A stretch of 64,000 nt of DNA from contig NZ_CP137892.1 in assembly GCF_033547155.1 (NCBI RefSeq), positions 1,054,001 to 1,118,000 of the forward strand. Direction: 5' to 3'. Each line of letters opens with the position of its first letter. The first letter of the stretch is position 1. A program made the position numbers and the translations under genes. Below are positions 57,762-64,000 of the stretch, piece after piece. The DNA comes from Pseudomonas benzenivorans. Its GTDB lineage: Bacteria > Pseudomonadota > Gammaproteobacteria > Pseudomonadales > Pseudomonadaceae. The notes beneath the pieces were generated by a model. That model was not told the DNA's origin. It did not search any database and was given only the letters and a program-made list of their open reading frames with translations.

Positions 57762-57850
57762 GATGGGTCTCCATGGCAGGGCCGCGCGGCTTCGACGGCG
57801 CGGTCGATGGAGTCTGTATCCCACCTGCGCCGGGAGCTGACAATAGGCGT

Positions 57851-57949
57851 GGAGCAATTCGGTAGATTCGCCAAGTGAAGGCTTGCGCGGCCACAGTTAT
57901 TGCTCGTGCGGGGGTGCGCAGCGGCAGCAAATACCGGGCTCAGTTTCCT
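57851..57949 (+). repeat. diverged direct repeat flanking oprD gene, copy 1
   Basis: This 99-bp stretch aligns without gaps to 59633-59731; by hand count 70 of 99 positions match. Best blocks are GGA-CAATTCGGT, TGCTC--GCG and CGGCAGCAAATA-CGGGC. Weaker similarity extends about 20 bases further to the left. It lies downstream of the minus-strand oprD gene and upstream of the minus-strand GNAT gene. Function unknown. Confidence 0.7.
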
Positions 57950-57983
57950 CGCCGAGGGGGGCGAGCGGGCGCTTATCGCTTGG

Positions 57984-58010
57984 CAAAAAAAGACGCCCGG
58001 TTGGGCGTCT
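57984..58010 (-). terminator. intrinsic terminator of oprD gene
   Basis: On the minus strand, AGACGCCC (58010-58003), loop AACC, GGGCGTCT (57998-57991), then seven T (57990-57984). It follows the oprD stop (58083) by about 70 bases. Confidence 0.9.
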
Positions 58011-58082
58011 GAAGGCAAGGGAGCGTGGAGGATGCCTGCAAAAGAATCGGCCGTCCTTGGCAGAGCGAAGCGATGACTGCGC

Positions 58083-59414
58083 TTACAGGATGCTCAGCGG
58101 GTACTCGACGATTAGGCGGACCTCATCGGTGCCTTTGTCGAACGAGCTGGAACGGTAGGTGGCCTGGCGCAGGCGGAAGGACAGGTCCTTGGCCGAGCCC
58201 GACTGAACCACGTATTTGGCTTCCACATCGCGCTCCCAGCGCTTCTCGTCGTCGACCCCGGCGCGGAAGTAGGCACCGTTCGGGTCGGCCTTGGTGAAGT
58301 CGATCTGGTCGCCTTTGATGTAGCGGGTCATCAGGGTCAGGCCCGGCACACCGAAGTCGGCCATATTGAGGTCGTAGCGGACCTGGACAGACCGCTCATT
58401 AGGGCGGTTGAATTCGGCGTACTGCACCGAGTTGGCCAGCCAGATCGAGTCGACGCCGATGAAGTCGAAGGTTTCGTCGCCGATCTTCTGATATGCGACA
58501 GTCAGCTTGTGCGGGCCGAAGGCGTAGCCGGCCTTGGCCGACCAACTGGTGGAGTCCAGCTCGCCGGCGCGGGCCTGGCCTTCGTCGCTGGTCTTGTAGG
58601 CGACCAGACGGAAGTCCAGCGCCTGCTTGTCGGCCAGCGGGAGGACGTAGGCGACGCTGCCGAAGTACTGGCGCCAGATCTCTTCGGCCCTGCTGGCGTA
58701 GGCCATCAGGCTGAGGTTGTCGCTGATCTTGTAGGTGCCGCCCAGGAAACTGACGCTGTCTGCTTCGATACCCGCGTAGCTGGTGAACAGCCCGTCGTCG
58801 GAGTTGGTCGAGTTCCGGCCGTTGTAGGCGGTGAAGTGGCCCGCCTCGAAGGGCAACCTAGCGAACTCATTGCTCGACAGCTGGAAACCGGTGGCCACCT
58901 CCGGCAGCAGGCGGTTGTCGCCCATGGCGAACACCGGGGCGGTCGGGCGCTGTTCGCCGTATTTCAGTACGGTGGAGGAGACGCGCATCTTCACCGCGCC
59001 GCCGATCTCGCCGTAGGCGTCCGGCACTTCGGCGTCGGCAGTCCCGTTGTTGCTGATCGGCAGCAGGCCGTTGCCGACGCGGCCGCGGCCGCTGTCCAGC
59101 TTGATCCCGCCGTAGGCGAAGGCATCGGCGCCGAGGCCGACCGTGCCCTGGGTGAAGCCGGAGGTGAAGTTGAGGATGGCGCCATGCGCCCATTCCTCGC
59201 GATAGCCGTTGCGTTCGCTGGCTGGCTTCGCACCGTTGCTGCCCTGGCTGTTGCTGCCGCCATCATGGAAGTCGCGGTTCATGTAGAAGTTGCGGTTGAG
59301 CAGGGTGAGGCTGCTGTCTTCGATAAAGCCATTGGCTTCTTGTTGGCCAGCTACGGCCAGTGGGGAAATGGCGGTTATCGCCAGGGCAAGACAGCTCGGT
59401 TTAAGGGCGTTCAT
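58083..59414 (-). CDS. OprD-family outer-membrane porin
   Basis: 443 residues. Signal peptide (LKPSCLALAITAISPLAVA), then the OprD pattern ANGFIEDSSLTLLNRNFYMNRDF, EEWAHGAILNFTSGFTQGTVGLGADAFAYGGIKLDSG, and the C-terminal aromatic VEYPLSIL. OprD-family porins take up amino acids, peptides or organic acids; the neighbouring oxidoreductase, cyclodeaminase and dehydratase genes suggest an amino-acid-like substrate. I take the ATG at 59414, with GGAG 8 bases before, over the ATG at 59426. Confidence 0.92.
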   Translation of the reverse strand: MNALKPSCLALAITAISPLAVAGQQEANGFIEDSSLTLLNRNFYMNRDFHDGGSNSQGSNGAKPASERNGYREEWAHGAILNFTSGFTQGTVGLGADAFAYGGIKLDSGRGRVGNGLLPISNNGTADAEVPDAYGEIGGAVKMRVSSTVLKYGEQRPTAPVFAMGDNRLLPEVATGFQLSSNEFARLPFEAGHFTAYNGRNSTNSDDGLFTSYAGIEADSVSFLGGTYKISDNLSLMAYASRAEEIWRQYFGSVAYVLPLADKQALDFRLVAYKTSDEGQARAGELDSTSWSAKAGYAFGPHKLTVAYQKIGDETFDFIGVDSIWLANSVQYAEFNRPNERSVQVRYDLNMADFGVPGLTLMTRYIKGDQIDFTKADPNGAYFRAGVDDEKRWERDVEAKYVVQSGSAKDLSFRLRQATYRSSSFDKGTDEVRLIVEYPLSIL

Positions 59415-59632
59415 GGAGTACTCCATTGATCTTATTAGTGTTCATTGCCCGCCCGGCGGACAACGCTCTTACGGCAACTCAGATGAATCGCTCCGGCTCG
59501 ATGCGGGAGAATGCAGGCCTGTTCGACCATCGCCACAGCTTGCAGCGGCGATGGACGGCGAGGATCGCGACCCGTTCTTGCCCGAGCGCGGTGGCTATAT
59601 CTCAGTAGCAAATGGCGGCTGGCAAGAGGCCC

Positions 59633-59731
59633 GGATCAATTCGGTGGATTGCATAAGTTTTGGCGTGAACGGCCGCAGCTAATGCTCAAGCGAGGCGGCA
59701 AGTCGGCAGCAAATATCGGGCGATATTTCCT
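59633..59731 (+). repeat. diverged direct repeat flanking oprD gene, copy 2
   Basis: Partner of 57851-57949, in the same orientation and at 1,782-bp spacing. It lies between the oprD start and the cupin gene, and ends 16 bases before the hairpin at 59747. One reading frame is open here (LARGPDQFGGLHKF, RPQLMLKRG), but copy 1 has a stop in the matching frame, so neither is a confident gene. Confidence 0.7.
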
Positions 59732-59746
59732 AGCATGGAGGCCTGG

Positions 59747-59784
59747 CTGGGCAGCGCAGCGAGCCGCTGCCCAGTCGTTTTTCT
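59747..59784 (+). terminator. intrinsic terminator or attenuator upstream of the cupin gene
   Basis: Perfect 10-bp stem CTGGGCAGCG (59747-59756)/CGCTGCCCAG (59765-59774), 8-nt loop, then TCGTTTTTCT. It points toward the cupin gene, which starts 62 bases later, and no plus-strand gene lies just upstream. It could end a small RNA or an attenuated leader. Confidence 0.7.
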
Positions 59785-59846
59785 AGTCCCTCAGGAGCGC
59801 TTCGCCGCTCGCCTCGTCGACTCGTTCACCCTTGGAGATTCCATCG

Positions 59847-60554
59847 ATGTCACACCCTATCGCTTCGCTGCTGGCGCTTGCCGACGGCACTCCTGCCGCT
59901 GCTTTTACCCCCGCCGCCCTGGGAGCGTCCGATCCCTTCGGCAACGTCCGCCAGGTGGCCTATCGGGGGGATGACGGCATCAGCGCCGGCATCGTCCAGG
60001 CCAGCGCAGAGCTGGTGGTCGAGGACTACCCCTACACCGAAATGCTGGTGGTGCATGCCGGAAAGGTCAGCCTGCAGGACGAACAGCAGACGCTCGAGCT
60101 GGGTGTCGGCGACAGCGTGGTGATCGGCCGTGGCACGGCGCTGCGCGTGCAGGCGCAGGCTGGCAGCCTCTGGGCGTTCTGCGCGCTGAGCCAGGGGGGC
60201 GAGCGCAAGCCCGGTCTGACTCCGCTCGACCGTCGCGCGGCGCTGAATCCCTCGCAGGGGCCGGATGCGCAGATCCTCATCGGCCCCGCTCCGCAATGCC
60301 GCTCGCACAATGCCTTCGCCGACGGCGCCAACAATCTGCTGATCGGCGTGTGGGATTCGACGCCCTACACGCGCCACGCCCGTCCGCACAAGGTGCATGA
60401 GCTGATGCATCTGATCGAAGGCAGCGTCACCCTGCAACTGGCCGACGGCGTCGAGCTGAAGGTCAACACCGGCGATACGGTATTCGTGGCCCAGGGCACG
60501 CCGTGTGCCTGGGAAAGCAACGTCTATGTGCGCAAGCTGTACGTGGTCAAATAA
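59847..60554 (+). CDS. bicupin protein
   Basis: 235 residues with two cupin folds: residues about 20-110 (VVEDYPYTEMLVVHAGKVSLQDEQQTLELGVGDSVVIGRG) and 140-235 (ARPHKVHELMHLIEGSVTLQLADGVELKVNTGDTVFVAQGTPCAWES). The second keeps HKVHE-type metal ligands. It resembles DUF861/ethanolamine-utilisation-type cupins often found beside FAD oxidoreductases in amino-acid or polyamine use. I take the ATG at 59847 (TTGGAG precedes it at 59837). Confidence 0.85.
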   Translation: MSHPIASLLALADGTPAAAFTPAALGASDPFGNVRQVAYRGDDGISAGIVQASAELVVEDYPYTEMLVVHAGKVSLQDEQQTLELGVGDSVVIGRGTALRVQAQAGSLWAFCALSQGGERKPGLTPLDRRAALNPSQGPDAQILIGPAPQCRSHNAFADGANNLLIGVWDSTPYTRHARPHKVHELMHLIEGSVTLQLADGVELKVNTGDTVFVAQGTPCAWESNVYVRKLYVVK

Positions 60555-60779
60555 GCCATAGTGCTTGGCGCCTGCGCGCTGACCGCGTGCAGGCGCCTTA
60601 TCGTTTGGTGCGCGGCGCAATTATTTCGAGCGGCGCGCAGGCTCAAGCAAGCGGACCGAGTAGCAGAAGAGGGAGGACCGCGTCGCTGATGCGGGGCGAT
60701 ACGCGCTTGGAGCTTCGAGCGGCTCGTTCAATAACGAAGGGAAGGCGGGAGCGGAGCTCCCGCCGGGGCCCAGAGGCTG

Positions 60780-62105
60780 TCAGAACTCCGAGACCTTGCC
60801 CCACACGCCCTTGTTCAGTCGGGCCAGGCTGTACTGGGTGTGGTCCACGAACGGGGTCTGTCCCTGCACCAGTTCGGCGATCAGGCGCCCGGCGCCGGGG
60901 CCGATGCCGAAGCCGTGGCCGGAGAAGCCGGCGGCCAGGATGAAGCCCGGCAGGTTCTGCGCTTCGTCGATGACCGGCACGCCATCGGGGGTGCTGTCGA
61001 TATAACCGGCCCAGCCGGCCTGAACCGGCACGCTGCCCAGTGCGGGCAACAGGCGGCGGGCGCGGGCCAGGGTATCGCGCAGGATCGATTCCGACGGGCG
61101 CGGATCGAGGATGCGCACGCGCTCCATCGGCGTAGGCCGGTCGAGCGCCCATTTGCGGCGCGTCTCGTGTCCGTACTGCCAACCCTGCAGATCGCCGGGG
61201 GAGAGCATCTGCCAGCGCTTGGCGAACATCGGCAGGAAGTACGAGGAGAAGCGCAGTTGTTGTGGCGTCGGATCCACGCAGGCGCGCCCGGAAATGGCCA
61301 GGGTATAGCCGCCGTCGCCACGCCGCGTGACGGTCACCTCGCTGGTGTGCAGCGCATCGGGAATTCCCTGGACGCCCGGCATGACCGAGAGGATGGAGGA
61401 GCGCACCGAAGCCTGGGGAAAGCGAATGCCCAGTTGCGCGCAGAAGGAGGAGGCCCAGGCACCGCCGGCCATCACCACCTGGCGGGTCTTGATCACGCCC
61501 TTCTCGGTGATGACCGCCGCTACCCGGCCTGCCTCTGTCTCGACGCCACGGGCGGCGCAGTACTGATGGATGGTGCCGCCATGCTTGAGCACGCCCTTGG
61601 CGATCAAGGGTGCCGCTCGCGCCGGATCGGCGATGCCGTCGGAGGGCGAGAACACCCCCCCCAGCCAGGGCTTGCCGGTGGGCGCGCCGCGCTCCGTGGC
61701 TTCGGCGCTGCTCAGCATGTGGGTGGTGACGCCCTGGGTGATGGCGAAGTCGCGCCACTTGGCCCAGCCGTCCAGCTCGGCCTGGTTGTCCGACAGGTAG
61801 AACAGCCCGCAGCGGCGGAAACCGAGGTCTTCGCCGAGCTCGGCGCTGATCTCCTCCCAGAGTGCGAGGCTCTTGGTCGACAGCGGCAGTTCGCGGGCGT
61901 CGCGGTTCTGCTGGCGGCACCAGCCCCAGTTGCGGCTGGACTGCTCGGCGCCGATACGACCCTTCTCGACCAGGGCAACGCTCATGCCCTGGCGGGCCAT
62001 GTAATAGGCGGCGCATACGCCGATGATGCCGCCGCCGATGACGACGACGTCGGCGCTTTGCGGCAGCTCCGGGCTGGACTGCATGGTGATCAAGGGAGCC
62101 GGCAT
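60780..62105 (-). CDS. FAD-dependent amine/amino-acid oxidoreductase (DAO family)
   Basis: 441 residues. N-terminal FAD motif VVVIGGGIIGVCAAYYMARQG, then EKGRIGAEQSSRNWGWCRQQ, and the C-terminal FAD-binding GFILAAGFSGHGFGIGPGAGRLIAELVQG. This is the DadA/ordL-like flavoprotein family that oxidises D-amino acids, sarcosine-type or other secondary amines. The exact substrate cannot be told. The arrangement with OprD, bicupin, cyclodeaminase-like and dehydratase genes suggests catabolism of an amino acid. The intergenic space to the divergent cyclodeaminase-like gene is about 600 bases. Confidence 0.92.
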   Translation of the reverse strand: MPAPLITMQSSPELPQSADVVVIGGGIIGVCAAYYMARQGMSVALVEKGRIGAEQSSRNWGWCRQQNRDARELPLSTKSLALWEEISAELGEDLGFRRCGLFYLSDNQAELDGWAKWRDFAITQGVTTHMLSSAEATERGAPTGKPWLGGVFSPSDGIADPARAAPLIAKGVLKHGGTIHQYCAARGVETEAGRVAAVITEKGVIKTRQVVMAGGAWASSFCAQLGIRFPQASVRSSILSVMPGVQGIPDALHTSEVTVTRRGDGGYTLAISGRACVDPTPQQLRFSSYFLPMFAKRWQMLSPGDLQGWQYGHETRRKWALDRPTPMERVRILDPRPSESILRDTLARARRLLPALGSVPVQAGWAGYIDSTPDGVPVIDEAQNLPGFILAAGFSGHGFGIGPGAGRLIAELVQGQTPFVDHTQYSLARLNKGVWGKVSEF

Positions 62106-62703
62106 TCTGTTCTCCTGGCCTCAAACCTGTTGTTGTTACGGCTTTGCTGCGAACGCTGCTGGCGAGCTGCAAGACCGTGTCGGCGTGCGTCGATAAGTGG
62201 ATCGGCGCGCACAGATCGGATGATCGAAACTGAGATTCGGCTCTGCCGTCTCGTTGCTCGATTCGGCGCGGCAGACCGGGCTTCGGCAGTCACCCATGCC
62301 GTTGCGCTGATCCTATCTTAGGCATCGCGCCCCGCAGGGGGCTGTCGTATTGGCGGGGCGCAATCGCAGAATCGGGCGTTTTCCAGGTTGCGCTCGGAAG
62401 TTTCTGCTGCGGTGTTCGGCGCGTACAGGATTGTGCAGCCCTTTCTCCTTCTAAGCCGCAGCGGGCATGCAAGCTTCGAGGCTTTGGCAGCGCAGCGCTA
62501 GCTTTCGCCGAGGGCGGTAAAAACAACTGGAAGTTGCTCACTCGCCCGGTATCTGAAATTTTCTGCCGAACGCTCGGCGGCATACTGGGTGCAGCGAATC
62601 GGCCGCGCGCGCTCGAATCATTCGCGCCGAGCATGGCGAGCGATCCGGCGTGACCATGCCCGTGCCAATCCATGCCCCGATTAGAAAACGACGAGGCCCG
62701 TAG
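62106..62703. other. divergent intergenic region between FAD oxidoreductase and cyclodeaminase-like genes
   Basis: About 600 bases without a convincing gene. It holds a 9-bp inverted repeat GCGCCCCGC (62327-62335)/GCGGGGCGC (62353-62361). No regulator is encoded in the immediate vicinity, so control must come from elsewhere. Confidence 0.5.
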
Positions 62704-63696
62704 ATGAAAACCTTGCTGCTCAGCAAAGAACAGGTCGGCAGATTGATCTCTATGAAGGAGGTCATTGGCACGGTGGAGGAGGCCTACAGGGCCTTCAGTG
62801 GCGGGCAGGTGATACAGCCCGACTACATCGGCATACACCTGCCGGAGCCGCGCGGAGGCGAAATCGACTTCAAGGTCGGCTACTGCAAGAGCAATGAAAT
62901 CATCTCGATGAAGGCCTCGTCCGGCGGCTTTCTCGACAACCCGACCGCCCATGGCGTGCCCAACGGCATGGGCAGCGTGCTGCTGTTCGATGCCAGGAGC
63001 TGCGCGCTGATCTGCGTGATGGATGGCAGCCTGCTCACCGGTCTCAGGACGGGGGCCTCGGGCGCCGTCTCGGTCAAGGCGCTGGCGCGGAAGAACGCCA
63101 GGAAGATCACCTGCATCGGTACCGGCAAGCAGGCGCGGATGCAGATTCGCGCCATCAGTCTGGTGATGCAGATCGAAGAGATCCATGCCTGGAGCAGAAG
63201 CCCGGAGTCGCGCGAGTGCTTCAAGGCGGACATCGAAGGCGAGTTCGGTATTCCGGTGATCCTGGCCGATTCGAAGCAGCAGGCGGTCGAGCAGGCCGAC
63301 ATCCTGATCACCACCACCCGTGGCAAGGGCCCGCTGGTGGAAGCCAGCTGGGTCAAGCCCGGCACCCATATCGTCGCCATCGGCACCGATATGAAGGGCA
63401 AGCAGGAGTTCGAGCCCGAGATATTCCGCAACGCCAAGATCGTCACCGACTCGAACTCGCAGTGCATCGACAAAGGCGAAACCTGGCACCCGCTGAACGC
63501 GAAGATCATCGGCCTGGACGCTATCCACGGCGAGCTCGGCGAGATTCTCCTGGGTACGAAACCCGGCCGGGAGAACGACGAAGAAATAACCATCTTCGAC
63601 TCCACCGGCATGGCCATCCAGGACAACACCACGGCCGAAAAGATCTATCGCAACGCGCTGGAAAACAACGTCGGAACCTTCTTTGCGTTCCTTTGA
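62704..63696 (+). CDS. ornithine cyclodeaminase/mu-crystallin family reductase
   Basis: 330 residues. It has the family layout: [17 protein letters not shown] near the N terminus, [22 protein letters not shown], the NAD(P) loop [16 protein letters not shown] and the later [14 protein letters not shown]. Family members include ornithine cyclodeaminase, alanine dehydrogenase, EutC of hydroxyectoine use and the iminosuccinate reductase BhcD. The PLP dehydratase gene 37 bases downstream fits the EutB/EutC or BhcB/BhcD pairings best. The exact reaction is uncertain. Confidence 0.85.
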   Translation: MKTLLLSKEQVGRLISMKEVIGTVEEAYRAFSGGQVIQPDYIGIHLPEPRGGEIDFKVGYCKSNEIISMKASSGGFLDNPTAHGVPNGMGSVLLFDARSCALICVMDGSLLTGLRTGASGAVSVKALARKNARKITCIGTGKQARMQIRAISLVMQIEEIHAWSRSPESRECFKADIEGEFGIPVILADSKQQAVEQADILITTTRGKGPLVEASWVKPGTHIVAIGTDMKGKQEFEPEIFRNAKIVTDSNSQCIDKGETWHPLNAKIIGLDAIHGELGEILLGTKPGRENDEEITIFDSTGMAIQDNTTAEKIYRNALENNVGTFFAFL

Positions 63697-63733
63697 AACA
63701 TGATTTTTCGGCAGTAGGAGAGAGGACATTTAG

Positions 63734-64000
63734 ATGCGCGACCATCCGACCATTCAGGACATCCGCGAAGCCCAAGAGCGGCTCAAACCCCATATCAAAC
63801 ATACGCCGCTGCTGCGCGCGGAGAAGATAGAGAAGGTCGCCGGTTGCCAGCTCTATCTGAAACCCGAAACCCTGCAGATCACCGGGGCGTTCAAGATTCG
63901 CGGTGCGCTGAACAAGACGCTCTCGCTGCCCAGGGAAGAGATCGCCAAGGGCATCATCGCCACCTCGTCCGGCAATCACGCCCAGGGGCTCGCCTACGCC
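63734..64000 (+). CDS. PLP-dependent threonine/serine/hydroxyaspartate dehydratase (partial, runs off window)
   Basis: First 89 codons of a fold-type II PLP dehydratase. LKPHIKHTPLLRAEKIEKV is followed by LKPETLQITGAFKIRGALNK, where Lys54 is the PLP lysine, and SSGNHAQG, the phosphate/substrate loop. Threonine dehydratase, serine racemase, 3-hydroxyaspartate dehydratase (BhcB) and EutB all share this opening. The gene continues past base 64000. AGGAGAGAGGA lies about 10 bases before the ATG. Confidence 0.88.
   Translation, partial: MRDHPTIQDIREAQERLKPHIKHTPLLRAEKIEKVAGCQLYLKPETLQITGAFKIRGALNKTLSLPREEIAKGIIATSSGNHAQGLAYA

Noticed and set aside
57617..58010. Small RNA with terminator in the plus direction at repeat copy 1
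   Set aside because: The T-run of the hairpin at 57991-58010 is on the minus strand, so it terminates the oprD transcript rather than a plus-strand RNA.

Overview
The window is a stretch of GC-rich gammaproteobacterial chromosome that reads as Pseudomonas (sensu lato). The gene set (slyD, cysZ, trxB, folX-folE-folM, phhR-type regulator, polB, rlhA, trhA, lhr, tatABC, oprD), the codon use, the dispersed GTAGGGTGG-type repeats and the short-LOV photoreceptor all point that way. No rRNA, tRNA, CRISPR array, prophage or complete insertion sequence was seen. Most of the window is ordinary chromosomal housekeeping and accessory metabolism. One AT-rich patch (about 29.7-31.4 kb) is clearly foreign in composition.

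Layout. 0-5 kb: a DUF3565 protein, SlyD, glutathione peroxidase, a NemR-like repressor with its old-yellow-enzyme target (a 14-bp motif precedes both), and a GT4 glycosyltransferase behind a Pho-box-like array. 5.2-9.1 kb: a three-gene operon of a Tat-exported multicopper oxidase, a SCO/cytochrome c fusion and a small exported protein. 9.2-11.1 kb: cysZ and trxB. 11.2-16.7 kb: hopJ-like and DUF1244 genes, the folX-folE-folM tetrahydromonapterin genes, a divergent MerR regulator resembling B12-independent LitR, a PilZ-like protein, a short LOV photoreceptor and a flavodoxin; this may be a light- and redox-linked pterin locus. 16.8-23.7 kb: class II aldolase, SDR, PhhR/TyrR-type regulator, I78 inhibitor lipoprotein, EamA transporter, ArsN2-like GNAT, DUF1554 and DUF4157 exported proteins. 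23.9-29.5 kb: DNA polymerase II, RlhA, sterol-desaturase-like enzyme. 29.7-31.4 kb: a MITE-like element, a membrane-anchored HNH nuclease, a C12(AC)10 microsatellite and a small inverted repeat.

31.4-39.1 kb: a minus-strand block of a conserved hypothetical, hemolysin III/TrhA, Lhr helicase (with a dispersed repeat inside its reading frame) and a Kef-type antiporter. 39.3-42.7 kb: two isochorismatase-like hydrolases and a pirin, divergent from a LysR regulator. 42.8-47.7 kb: ABC exporter pair, ECF42-like sigma factor, two small hypotheticals, MscS channel. 48-52.5 kb: LysR, small protein, TerC/Alx protein, amidase-signature enzyme. 53-55.2 kb: a TonB-dependent receptor behind a near-perfect Zur box. 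55.5-57.8 kb: tatC-tatB-tatA with a double GNAT gene, not beside hisIE. 58-64 kb: an amino-acid utilisation neighbourhood of OprD porin, bicupin, FAD oxidoreductase, ornithine-cyclodeaminase-family enzyme and a PLP dehydratase cut by the window edge. Two diverged 99-119 bp direct repeats flank the oprD gene.

Limits. All calls come from reading motifs, not database searches. Start sites are judged by ribosome-binding sites and remembered family starts. Regulatory sites are pattern matches.
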